Assembly (NCBI GenBank): GCA_002049455.2 | Contig: KV918918.1 | Location: 62,001-126,000, forward strand | Source: Porphyra umbilicalis | Lineage: Eukaryota; Rhodophyta; Bangiophyceae; Bangiales; Bangiaceae | DNA: 64,000 nt | Reading direction: 5' to 3' | In this document: positions 1-8,959 of the stretch, piece after piece | How positions within the stretch are numbered: the first letter of the stretch is position 1 | Layout of the letters: each line of letters opens with the position of its first letter | Translations under genes and position numbers: made by a program | Notes under the pieces: model-generated | Seen by the model: only the letters and a program-made list of their open reading frames with translations | What the model was told of the DNA's origin: nothing | Database searches by the model: none

Positions 1-204
1 GGGGTGTTGACTCCCTTGGCGACGGGGCGGAAGCCGGGGTGCGGGTCCGCGTCGTGTCGGCACGGGGGCATCCCGTGTCTTCGTGCTCACGCACAGGTCG
101 CTGCCTAACGGCAAGGTTGAGTAGGGGTGCGCCGCCGCAAGGTGGCACACCGCGAGGTGGTGGGCCCGGTGAGTGTGGGTTTGCGCGGGGTGGGGGGGGC
201 GGCG

Positions 205-520
205 CGCACGGCGGCAAGCGCGGCAAGCCCGGCGGCGACGGCGGCAAGGGCGGCAAGCCCGGCGGCCACGGCGGCAAGGGCGGCAAGCCCGGTGGCGACG
301 GCGGCAAGGGCGGCAAGCGCTGCGGCGACGGCAAGCGTGGCAAGCCCGGCGGAGACGGCGGCAAGGGCGGCAAGCCCGGCGGCGACGGCAAGCGCGGAAA
401 GCCCGGCGGCGACGACGGCAAGGGCGGCAAGCGCGGCAAGCCCGGCGGCGACGGCGGCAAGGGCGGCAAGCGCTGCGGCGACGGCAAGTGCGGCAAGCCC
501 GGCGGCGACAGCCAGTGTAA
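205..520 (+). repeat. GGCGGCAAGSSC-type tandem repeat
   Basis: About 25 imperfect short units built on ggcggcaag/ggcggcgac, giving Gly-Lys-rich, Ala-rich or Arg-rich translations depending on frame. All three plus frames are open across it, as expected of a repeat of this composition. Open frames here are therefore weak evidence of coding. Confidence 0.85.
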
Positions 521-542
521 ACACCCCCGAACGGCCAACGCG

Positions 543-2750
543 ATGGCGGATTCGGCCGCTGTGGCGGTGGACGTCGGCGTTGCCGATGGCGGGGCGGCCA
601 TCGACGGGGCGCATGCCGCCGCGGGGGGCCATCCGGAAGTGGATTGCTCCGCGGACCCGGAGGTCTTGCGCCAGTTTCGACCTCGCGGCTCGTACTACGT
701 ACACGCGGACCCTGTAGCGGTGGTTGATGGGGTCCAGGGCCTTTCAGAATCCGGGCTTTTCAGCAGAATCAGGGATATATCCAGATATATCCGGATATAT
801 CCGTTGGAATCTTCTCGCCATCCAATGTTAGAGCAAAACGGAAGACACTGCTGGAAAGCTCACCTCATGCTCAAGTTCTTCGTGGAAAGACTGATGAACA
901 TGAGATGTTGCTGCGAGCAGGAGGCCGCTGCTTACAGAACGGTGCTTTATCCGAATCATTATTCCGAAGCCCCTGATGGGGTCCCGCGAGTCACCGACAA
1001 CCGTCTGTACGAGATGTGCGTGCGCAACCGCGCTCGTGCACACACGCGTCGTGTCTACGCGTATTACGAGGCGTTGCCCGACTTCGTTGACGTGATGGCG
1101 CAAGCCGGGTTGCCGGACCACGCGGGCGACCGCGTGGCCGAGGTCCATGGGGACCCAATCTTTGGGAACCAGCGTCCCCAGCGTCGTGTGTACGAGGTGA
1201 TGTCGTTTTGCAACGAGGTCGTGCGCAACCAATTGCCCTTGCACCCGTTCCACCGCTTGGTGTACGCCAATGCGCTTCTGTTCCCTGTGAAAGGTACAGA
1301 GACGATCGAGGCGGGAGCCAACTCGTTTTGCCGCTTGTTGCGCAACTGGCCGAAGGCCGTCTTCCTCAAGCGGGCTCTTGCCGACGACCTTTCGGTCCCG
1401 TTCGGGCACGACTCCGGTCTAGAGCCGTCCCTCGAGCAGCACGCGCTGGTGAAGCACGAGGAGAACGACAACGTCGAGGGCGATCGCAGTCCGCGGGTCA
1501 CCGGGTTGCCGAACCCCTTTCGGCTTCCGATGTTCCCCTCCGACCACCGTCGGGCCGCCGACACGCGCTTCTTTCGCGGTCGCGAGTTGATGCCCACCGC
1601 GTGGGCGGCTGGATTTCTCCGTGCGCCACGGGCGTTCGACTTGTCCCGTTGGCTTCCGCCTATCCCGGCGTGGGAGCTCCACACGGGGTTGTGGGTGGCG
1701 ACCCCCGTAGTGGTGTCGTACCTGGCGGATGCGTTGCGTAACGCCCACAGCTCAGTCTGGCAGGAGGTCTACTCCGAGTACTACTGCAACTTAGTTGCTG
1801 CGTGGGTTCACACCCTGCAGGAGGACAAGCTCTTCGTCCACTTGGACGTTAAGACGCTTCGTCATTTCGACGCGCTGGATACGTCCAAGTTGAAGGACGC
1901 GCCCGACGGCGAAGCCAAGTACGTCTTGTACGGAAAGATGCGTCAAGCCGTGACGGCGTTTCCCTGGCGGGAGGTCCTTAAGGACGTCGTCTGGCGCGAC
2001 CGCGACTCCGGGGAAGCCCGTCAGGTGCGGGTCACGGTCGACCCGACCAAGGAGTACGGCTTTTGCCTTCGCCACCCTTGTGTCGATTTCGACTGGGCGT
2101 TGGACCCGAACGCGCCACTCCCGATGGTTCAAATCACTTCGAACCATCCCGGGGTGTGGCGTAGTGGTCGTCGGAGCTGGGCTCACGCCGTTGGCGACGC
2201 CCGAGAGGGCCGCTACCGCCCGCGTTCGCCGCGGCGCGATCGCTCGCCATCTCCGCCCCGGGCGGTGGATGCCACTTGGCCGACCCGCGCGTCTTCCACC
2301 GCGGCGGTTGCCTTGTTTGGGTCGGCGCGCGCGCTCGGTGTACGCGCTCGCGCGCCTCGCGGGGCGGCCTTGTCGGCGGTGGCTAGCGCCTGGGTCGAGC
2401 AGATCGCGGGCTTGCGGACCGCTGTTGAGCGCGCGGACGGACGGGGTGTCGAGTCGGCTTTGTCCATTATTGGACAGGCCGTGGCTCGCGCCGTTGACGG
2501 CGAGGCCAACTACGGGCGCTTCGCCCAGCACATCGAGGCTATCCAGCCAGAGGAGGAGGCCACGCCGGCGCGCTTCAACGCGCAGAGCATCCTTGGTCGT
2601 CGGTCCCACGAGGGCGGAGGCCCGTCGACGGGGGCTCCGCACTCGGCGCGCAACACGCGTGCGCGTAGTGTCTCGCAGGAGTCGGCGGCCAGTGCTGGCG
2701 CGAGCCGCGATTCCCGCCGGGACTCGCGTCGTCGTGACGACGAGGAGTAG
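543..2750 (+). CDS. Unrecognised 735-aa protein, opposite in orientation to the gypsy element
   Basis: Open frame of 735 codons from the first in-frame ATG (context cgcgATGg) to TAG. The frame stays open upstream to the window edge, but that part is a Gly/Lys-rich translation of a tandem repeat, so I chose the ATG after it. I recognise no domain. Residues ~65-147 come from a 249-bp in-frame insertion (see 736-984). The middle is a well-mixed, globular-looking sequence. The last ~180 residues are Arg/Ser/Asp-rich, with SR-like runs and a strongly charged end (RRDSRRRDDEE). It ends 142 bp before the end of the minus-strand gypsy pol and points towards it. It could be a host gene, or an accessory or gag-like ORF of a mobile element, if an LTR lies left of the window. 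No function is assigned; coding status rests on length and composition only. Confidence 0.5.
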   Translation: MADSAAVAVDVGVADGGAAIDGAHAAAGGHPEVDCSADPEVLRQFRPRGSYYVHADPVAVVDGVQGLSESGLFSRIRDISRYIRIYPLESSRHPMLEQNGRHCWKAHLMLKFFVERLMNMRCCCEQEAAAYRTVLYPNHYSEAPDGVPRVTDNRLYEMCVRNRARAHTRRVYAYYEALPDFVDVMAQAGLPDHAGDRVAEVHGDPIFGNQRPQRRVYEVMSFCNEVVRNQLPLHPFHRLVYANALLFPVKGTETIEAGANSFCRLLRNWPKAVFLKRALADDLSVPFGHDSGLEPSLEQHALVKHEENDNVEGDRSPRVTGLPNPFRLPMFPSDHRRAADTRFFRGRELMPTAWAAGFLRAPRAFDLSRWLPPIPAWELHTGLWVATPVVVSYLADALRNAHSSVWQEVYSEYYCNLVAAWVHTLQEDKLFVHLDVKTLRHFDALDTSKLKDAPDGEAKYVLYGKMRQAVTAFPWREVLKDVVWRDRDSGEARQVRVTVDPTKEYGFCLRHPCVDFDWALDPNAPLPMVQITSNHPGVWRSGRRSWAHAVGDAREGRYRPRSPRRDRSPSPPRAVDATWPTRASSTAAVALFGSARALGVRARAPRGAALSAVASAWVEQIAGLRTAVERADGRGVESALSIIGQAVARAVDGEANYGRFAQHIEAIQPEEEATPARFNAQSILGRRSHEGGGPSTGAPHSARNTRARSVSQESAASAGASRDSRRDSRRRDDEE
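736..984. mobile_element. 249-bp insertion with 11-bp target duplication (Mutator-MITE-like)
   Basis: The 11-mer tgatggggtcc occurs at 725-735 and again at 974-984. The DNA between is visibly AT-richer than the surrounding ORF and includes three ggatatatcc-type repeats (770-805). The two inner ends are weakly inverted copies of each other (agggcctttcagaat at the left; the reverse complement of the right end begins ggggcttcggaat). A 9-11 bp duplication with short imperfect TIRs is typical of Mutator-type elements. One copy of the duplication plus the insert is 249 bp, a multiple of three, so the surrounding frame is kept. It lacks coding content of its own and is too short to be autonomous. 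Confidence 0.7.
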
Positions 2751-2892
2751 CGAGGTTCACTGTTCAGTGACTTGCTCGGTTGACCCCGGCGGGGGGATGG
2801 GGTTGCCAATGTCAGGGTCTTACGCCTTTTTAGGGTGTTGATGTTTCTTCGTCTTGTTGTTGTTTGTCGTTTGACATGTTTGTATCCACTTC

Positions 2893-5800
2893 TTAGTTTT
2901 TCTGTTTATCGTCATAGCGATGAAGGAAGTGGCAGGCCATCATGGCCCATGTTGTGGGATTTGTATCCCTTGAGTCTGCTGATAAAAGCACTTCGTCCTC
3001 GAAACATGCACGTATGGCAGTAGCGTACCAACTGGTGTTGGTCCATTGTGGTATGACCACGGTTGCTTCCTCTGTGGTTGTTACCAAGCGTCGAAGGACT
3101 GAGTCCAAGTGTTGCACCGGAGGTACCAGAAACCCGTTGGGGAGCACTGGTACAGGGGTATCGCTCTCGAGCAGTGTCGCCTGTGCGGATTTCGGCCACA
3201 CATATGTGTACGGGCCGTAACCACAGTTCAGCCGAGAAAAATGCCGCAAGGCAAGTTGGGGATCATACGCAAAGTTGCGCGTCATGGACGGCAGAGTGGA
3301 CTTGAGCCACGCGACAGGAATTACTTCCTTAATCGCGACGGCTGTACTTGACTCTGTCCACGAGACGTTGGCATGGATAACTCCGTCACCGGTACCATGG
3401 ACATGTTGGATAGTGGGTATCCACGTGGAGTCCATGACGATGCTGGCCACGCTTGTGAGCCCGACCTGTCGGCGACTTCGTCGCGTTGGCGTTTGCCACT
3501 CGTACCCCGGTACATGCTTCTTCTTCTGTAGAAGGAAACGCACCACCAGGTTGCGGGGAAGGTTCTCCAGGGATTCCCAGGTGTCGTCCTTCGACCCGTA
3601 GTCGAACCAGCGCACCTTAGCGCTATAGCTGTCACCTGTCTGGCGCAAGCCTAGGAGTTTGTCGATCACATACTCATCGGCAGTTGCCGGGGGTGACTTG
3701 CGTTGGTCTAGACCATCTAGCAGGGGGTGTGGAACCGTGTCCGTCGTCGTTGGACGAGGAGCTGGGGTGACATGGTCACTGCTGACGCGTTTCTCCTCTC
3801 CGTCAATGTCGATGACAAACGTGGAGGCGTCCGCGTCTGCGTCAATGACCACGACGGGTCCGATGGCTTTGCTTTGCAGCTTGTTTTTCCGATCGTGGTT
3901 GGTCGTATATACGTAGTCGCCGATCTTGACGTCCGCATTGCGGGTTGCGACCCGATGGTCGAAGTTACGTTTGTAACGTTGTTGCGTCTTACGCAAGGCC
4001 TCGACCACGATGGGGATCTGCTTGCGCAGGCGGGCCATGAACTCGCGTTTGCGAGCTAGGGGTGACCCATCCTTAAGCGTTCCCTTATTGGTAAGCGGAG
4101 TGCCCGGGGGCAAGTTGCGAACCATGAGGTTGGGGATCCGCCTTGGGATAACGAGCTCAAATGGGGCGATGCCCGTCGACCGATGTGGTTGGCTATTATA
4201 CGCCATGGTGATTACCAGGAGTAGCTCATCCCATCGTGATGGGTCGTCGGCGACGTACTGTCGAAGCTGAGTAGCCATGGTACGGTTGTACCGTTCGACT
4301 TGCCCATTGGTTTGGGGATGATACGCCGTGGTGCGAACAGTTTCAATGCCAAGCATTTTCATCACAGCGATGAAGAAGTTCGACATGAACTGGGGCCCTT
4401 GGTCCGATAGGATCCGGTCCGGTGGCCCGTAGGCTGACACCCACGCGTCGATGATGGCTGACGCCACGGACATGGCCGTGATTCGCCGCAAGGCGACGCA
4501 CTTGGTGAGCTTGGCGAAGCGGTCGGTGATAACCAAGATGAAGCGGTTGCCCTTCTTGGAGGCCGGGATGGGCCCAAAGATGTCAACGGACAGCTCCGTG
4601 AGAGGCTCGGTAGCCTGGAACAGGGTCAAGGGCGTGGTGTGTCGCCGCAAGGTGAGGCGATTTTGCGCACACGTTGTGCATTTGGGGATGGTCGAATGAA
4701 CATCCGTCACCATTGAAGGCCAATAGTATGCCTTACGCATTTTGTAATACATCCGGTTCATACCAGGATGGGCGGCCACGGTTGCGTGGTGCTCGAGGGT
4801 CAACACGCGTTCGTGTAGAGACTTTGGAATAACCAGTTGATTGCCGTAAGGCGCACGGCGGTACAGAGCATGATGCTCATCGCGGAAGAAGGCCTTGGCC
4901 GTTCCGCGCTCCACGCGAGTGGACATATCGACGCAGAAGTCGTCTGTTTGTGAAGCTTCAACAATATCGTCGAACTCCACCGGTTCTGGTGTGTCGGTAC
5001 CCGTGTACCTCCCCGTTCTTGAGCCGTTGGCCGTCTCGGCCCATGCCAGACAAGGTATATCATCATGGATATCTTCTGGCGGCGCCACCGTAGAGGCGCG
5101 CGACAGGAAGTCGGGCAAGTGGTGAGATGCACCTGGTTTATAAACCATATCGAATGTGTGTTCGGAGAGGCGAAGTCGCCATCGCATCAAGCGTCCGCTT
5201 GAGTCGGTCGTGCTGTAGATCCAGCTAAGTGCTTGGTGATCCGTTCGGATGAGGAACCGTTGGTCGTCGAGGAAGTGCCTCAACTTGAGGACAGCCCACA
5301 CGACGCCGAGGCATTCTCGCTCCGTGGTGGAGTAGTTTTGCTCTGCAGCAGTGAGTCCTCGGCTCCAATACCGGACAGGGTGAAGCAGTTCGCCCTGCTC
5401 CTCTTGGAGGAGGGTACAACCAACTTGGTCGGCGCATGCGTCGACGTCAACGACGAGCTTCCGATTGGCCTTCGGCGAGGCAAGAACCGGTGGGCACAAC
5501 AGTGCGTTGCGAAGGTCCTCGAAGGTGGCGATAGCCACGTCCGTCGGTGGTGGTAAATCCGGTGGGATTTCGACCCTAGCCAGGGCGTTCAGGGGCTTTG
5601 CTCGTTTGGCAAAGTCTTTGACAGACCGTCGATAGACGTTGCACATGCCCAAGAAGCTTTTCAGCTGGGTCTTTGTGGTTGGGAACTTGGCATGCTTCAG
5701 GGCATCCACGTTCTTGTTGTTCACGTGCAGTTGCCCGGGGCGGACAATGTGTCCTAGGTACTCGACCTCATCGGAGAACCACGTGCACTTTTCCAAGTTG

Positions 5801-6789
5801 AGGGTGACCCTGGCTTCTCGGAGACGGTGAAGAACCGTGTCAACGTCTTTGACGTGTTGTTCCGCATTTGCGGAGAAGATGATGACATCGTCTAAGTAGA
5901 CAAGGCATATCTGCCACTTCAAGCCCGAGAGGATAATATCCAACGCGCGCTGAAAGATAGCGGGCGCGTTCGTCAAGCCGAACGGCATGGATAACCAGTG
6001 GTATATACCACAGTGCGTCGTTAATGCCGTCTTCTCTTGGTCGTCCTTGCGTAGGGGTACTTGCCAGTACCCCGCGGTGCAGTAGAGAGACGTGAACACC
6101 TGGGCATCTCCCAAGGAGTCGAGGCAGTCCTCCATCCGAGGCAAGGGATAAGCATCCTTCTTGGTGATGTTGTTTAACCGACGATAGTCGACACAGAATC
6201 GGGCTTTGCCGTTCTTCTTTGGTACAATTACCACGGGGCTTGCCCAAGCACTATAGCTAGGGGCAATGACGTTGAGCTTCAACATCTTGTTGATCTGATC
6301 AGCGATGATCTGCCGTTTGAACGGCCCGGTCCGGTAGGGTTGGGCCCGTATGGGCAGAGCGTCGGGAGGAGGGACGATGGCGTGCTCCGTAGCAAGGATG
6401 ACGCCAAGAGTTCCATTCCACATAGACGAATGCGTCTTAAGCATGTCACGAATCTGCTTGTGCAGGTACTCGGGTGCCTCACTGAGGTCGAGGTCCTCGA
6501 GTGGGTCACGACTCGCGTCGTCCGATGAGTTATCGGTTCCACCCTTTGGGGTGTTGTCATCCAAGACGGCGGAAAGCATCGGCCCTTGGTAGGGTTCTGC
6601 GAACCCCAAGGTTGAGTTCTTGCGAAAAATGACTTGGTCCTTGCCGAAGTTGCATAACTTGACCAGGAATGGTTCTCCGGTTTGACGATGGCGATGCCGC
6701 GGGCGACTGCCATGGACTTGTGTCGGCACAACCGAATGTTCGGTGTGATGGTAACCATACCAGGGGTGTCGCACGTGGCCATGATCCAC
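2893..6789 (-). CDS. Gypsy pol: RT, RNase H, integrase, chromodomain, long C-terminal extension
   Basis: A ~1,298-residue reading frame of a fossil LTR element. In order it shows the reverse transcriptase (palm motif YLDDVIIFS), an RNase H of the DEDD type (LVVDVDACADQVG; TERECLGVVWAV; RTDHQALSW), the integrase HHCC zinc finger (HPGMNRMYYKMRKAYYWPSM...CTTC), the integrase core with the usual acidic residues (SVDIFGPIP; SDQGPQF; NGQVERYNR), a GPY/F-like stretch and a chromodomain (EYVIDKLLGLRQ...RWFDYGSKDDTWE). About 210 residues follow the chromodomain, which is unusual. They contain VVIPQWTNTSWY, resembling the P-x-W...W-Y stretch seen after RNase H in DIRS-like polyproteins; that likeness is from memory and unproven. 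RT copies element RNA and integrase inserts the cDNA; the chromodomain is thought to steer insertion to marked chromatin. Confidence 0.92.
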   Translation of the reverse strand: MDHGHVRHPWYGYHHTEHSVVPTQVHGSRPRHRHRQTGEPFLVKLCNFGKDQVIFRKNSTLGFAEPYQGPMLSAVLDDNTPKGGTDNSSDDASRDPLEDLDLSEAPEYLHKQIRDMLKTHSSMWNGTLGVILATEHAIVPPPDALPIRAQPYRTGPFKRQIIADQINKMLKLNVIAPSYSAWASPVVIVPKKNGKARFCVDYRRLNNITKKDAYPLPRMEDCLDSLGDAQVFTSLYCTAGYWQVPLRKDDQEKTALTTHCGIYHWLSMPFGLTNAPAIFQRALDIILSGLKWQICLVYLDDVIIFSANAEQHVKDVDTVLHRLREARVTLNLEKCTWFSDEVEYLGHIVRPGQLHVNNKNVDALKHAKFPTTKTQLKSFLGMCNVYRRSVKDFAKRAKPLNALARVEIPPDLPPPTDVAIATFEDLRNALLCPPVLASPKANRKLVVDVDACADQVGCTLLQEEQGELLHPVRYWSRGLTAAEQNYSTTERECLGVVWAVLKLRHFLDDQRFLIRTDHQALSWIYSTTDSSGRLMRWRLRLSEHTFDMVYKPGASHHLPDFLSRASTVAPPEDIHDDIPCLAWAETANGSRTGRYTGTDTPEPVEFDDIVEASQTDDFCVDMSTRVERGTAKAFFRDEHHALYRRAPYGNQLVIPKSLHERVLTLEHHATVAAHPGMNRMYYKMRKAYYWPSMVTDVHSTIPKCTTCAQNRLTLRRHTTPLTLFQATEPLTELSVDIFGPIPASKKGNRFILVITDRFAKLTKCVALRRITAMSVASAIIDAWVSAYGPPDRILSDQGPQFMSNFFIAVMKMLGIETVRTTAYHPQTNGQVERYNRTMATQLRQYVADDPSRWDELLLVITMAYNSQPHRSTGIAPFELVIPRRIPNLMVRNLPPGTPLTNKGTLKDGSPLARKREFMARLRKQIPIVVEALRKTQQRYKRNFDHRVATRNADVKIGDYVYTTNHDRKNKLQSKAIGPVVVIDADADASTFVIDIDGEEKRVSSDHVTPAPRPTTTDTVPHPLLDGLDQRKSPPATADEYVIDKLLGLRQTGDSYSAKVRWFDYGSKDDTWESLENLPRNLVVRFLLQKKKHVPGYEWQTPTRRSRRQVGLTSVASIVMDSTWIPTIQHVHGTGDGVIHANVSWTESSTAVAIKEVIPVAWLKSTLPSMTRNFAYDPQLALRHFSRLNCGYGPYTYVWPKSAQATLLESDTPVPVLPNGFLVPPVQHLDSVLRRLVTTTEEATVVIPQWTNTSWYATAIRACFEDEVLLSADSRDTNPTTWAMMACHFLHRYDDKQKN

Positions 6790-7636
6790 TCCTCCTTGTG
6801 TCCGTTGACACGCACCTGTTTGCAGGCTCGAACCCGAGCGGGTTTATCCTGCCAGTGGCGGTCCCACGCGCTGTCGTTAAGACAAGCTAAGATCGGCGTT
6901 GGCCGAGGTTGTTCTTCCGTGCAGCGCACGTGGTCTTGCCAGACGATCTTGCGCAAGCGCGGCAAGATGCCCTCGATGTTTTGTTCAATGAACTCGGTGC
7001 CAAGAATGCACGGGACTGACAAGTTGTCGGAAACGAGGAATCGGTCAAATAGACGCACACCTCCGGTGTCTACATACAGATGTATGGCATACTTCGTCAC
7101 AAGAAGATTGTTGCTTGCCTCTCGGATGCGCGGAAGCGTGGTCAACTCCTCGGCGTAAGCCATCCAGTTCGCAGGGAGAACACTAGTTCGCACTGTGTTC
7201 ACCCCAGCACCCGTGTCTAAGACAGGGCGGCAACTTCGCATTACGCGTAGGCATGGGCCTAACGCGGCCGCGATCTCGTAGTGCCGAAGGGCACGACGTA
7301 AGAGTCTTGTCACCGTACGCTTTTGCGTTCCGCCGGGCAACCCCAAGTCGGGCACCCGGCCTAGACGTTTTTCGAGTCGTCCACGGCGTCGGCCGGATGC
7401 TCGACCTCGTCTTCTTCGACGTTACCGTCGGCAAGGGCATGAACGCCGATAGGCGGTTGCCGATGCTCGCGAGGGCGATAAGACTCGGCGCGCTGTGCGG
7501 CGAAGTGCCCCGGCCCGTTACAGTTGTAACAGATGTCAGCCCGATTGGCTTAAGGGACGGCGGCCCGAGGGGGCGGCGGGGTGCGAAACTCTGTGAACGG
7601 TCGTTCCGTCGTCGTCCGCTGGTCTTGTGTCGCGTA
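6790..7636 (-). CDS. Gypsy zinc knuckle and aspartic protease region
   Basis: Minus-strand reading upstream of pol. A CCHC-type knuckle (CYNCNGPGHFAAQR) lies at about 7,480-7,530. The retropepsin motif VLDTGAGVNTV lies at about 7,190-7,225, followed by a hydrophobic ILGTEF stretch typical of the second half of the protease fold. The right border at 7,636 is the 5-bp duplication made by the nested copia element. Fossil; part of the gypsy element described above. Confidence 0.8.
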
Positions 7637-8180
7637 TGTTAGAACGTCATGCTCAACTCCGCTGTAAGCCCTCCTGCTGTAAAAAAGCAAAATTCAAGAA
7701 ACAAGGTATTGACAGGGTTCGAGTCCCCGACTTCCGGACGCGACCCGAAGGTCACGCCTAATGAGAGTGGGTGCCTTACTTCCCACTAGGCTACCCATGC
7801 GACTTCCTCGCGGTTTGGTGACCGCTGGTGCATTCGACATTTGTACCCGTGCGATTTTGAGTGAAAGTTTTGCGATTTCACATTTTTTGTTCTTGCTTCT
7901 GATGCTTTGATTTGCGTGGGCTTTGCTTTGATCCCTGATGCTTTGATTTGGTGAGCATTTTGATTTAGAGTGTGGGCGGGCGCGTGCGCGGGCGAGCTGC
8001 TTGGGCTGCGTGGTGGGCTTGAGTGCTTCGACTTGGCCTACTTGAGGAGTGCCCTTGATGGGAAGAGGGGCGCTTTGGAGAGACAACCAACAAAGCACGT
8101 TCGCACACATACACACAAGCTCAAGCCACTCAACCACTTCACCGTGGTCCCCCATCCCCTATCTCCACTGCGTTTCAACA
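7637..8180 (+). repeat. Copia family 1, 5' LTR
   Basis: 544 bp, TGTTAGAACG...TTTCAACA. It contains a B-box-like gggttcgagtcccc (~7,717-7,730) and, on the opposite strand, an A-box-like tagcctagtgg (~7,785-7,795), both also present in the 3' LTR. A short hairpin (agtggg...cccact) lies between them. Confidence 0.95.
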
Positions 8181-8198
8181 GGTTATGGGTCCAGAGCC
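8181..8198 (+). other. Primer-binding site, half-tRNA-iMet type
   Basis: ggttatgggtccagagcc directly abuts the LTR end. It matches the complement of the anticodon stem-loop of initiator tRNA-Met (canonical GGTTATGGGCCCAG) with one U:G-compatible difference, not the tRNA 3' end. This is the priming mode known from Drosophila copia, where a tRNA-iMet 5' half is the primer. Confidence 0.75.
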
Positions 8199-8344
8199 GG
8201 GGCTGTGACAAGTGAAAGGTGTGCCAGACGGCGTCGCGGCGGTCGCGACAAGTGCGAAGAAGACGAGTGCAAGGTGGTTCAAGGACGTGACGGTCAAGGC
8301 GCAAGGTTCGGCAAGATCGGGACGCGCTAAGACAAGCAGGCATC

Positions 8345-8800
8345 ATGGACGGTGGCGCTGCCGGCATGGGCGGCATCAAGATTGACAAGTTGACGGAGAC
8401 GAACTTCCACGAGTGGCGGCAGCGGATCCAGATGATCCTTGCGCTGCGCGATCTGGACGACATGCTTGACGAAGACGGCAAGCCGACGGACGCGGAGGAC
8501 CGCGACTTGGCGGTGTGGAAGCGTCGAGACACGAAGGCGAGCGTCATCATCGGGCTCACCCTTGGGTCCGAGCAGCTGGAGCACGTGTCGGGGTGCAAGA
8601 CGACGGCGGAAATGTGGTCGACCGTGCAAGGCGTCTTCCAGCGCAAGAGTTTGGTGAAAAAGATGAAGGCGCGACGCGAGTTCTACACCGTGGCGATGAA
8701 CGTCGGCGAGGGCATGCTGGGCTATATCAACCGCGTGCGCAACCTCGGCGAGAACCTCAAGGCCATGGGCGGCGAGGTGACGGAGATGGATGTCGCATGA
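8345..8800 (+). CDS. Copia family 1 gag
   Basis: About 150 residues beginning MDGGAAGMGGIKIDKLTETNFHEWRQRIQMILALRDL. The pattern L-x-x-x-N-F/Y-x-x-W...M...L, the mid-part W-x-R-R-D-x-K-A-x-x-x-I and T-A-x-x-M-W-S-T-x-Q are those of the copia gag (UBN2) family, which forms the virus-like particle. Fossil. Confidence 0.85.
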   Translation: MDGGAAGMGGIKIDKLTETNFHEWRQRIQMILALRDLDDMLDEDGKPTDAEDRDLAVWKRRDTKASVIIGLTLGSEQLEHVSGCKTTAEMWSTVQGVFQRKSLVKKMKARREFYTVAMNVGEGMLGYINRVRNLGENLKAMGGEVTEMDVA

Positions 8801-8959
8801 GCGTCTTGGCCACGTGAACGTGGCCGGCGTCAAGAGGATGATCAAGAACAAGGACGTAGACGGACTCAAGTGCACTTCCATGGTGGTCAAGGACATCTAC
8901 GATCCGTGCGTGTACGGCAAGGCGGAAATGACGCCTATGCCTAGCGCAGAGACGTTCGT

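Noticed and set aside
105-717. Ala- and Arg-rich ORFs over the tandem repeat at the left end
   Set aside because: Alternative-frame readings of a repeat that is open in all plus frames.
732-969. The AT-rich insert in the first ORF as a GT-AG intron
   Set aside because: The only suitable GT...AG pair is 238 bp, which shifts the frame; the 11-bp duplication and in-frame 249 bp fit an insertion better.
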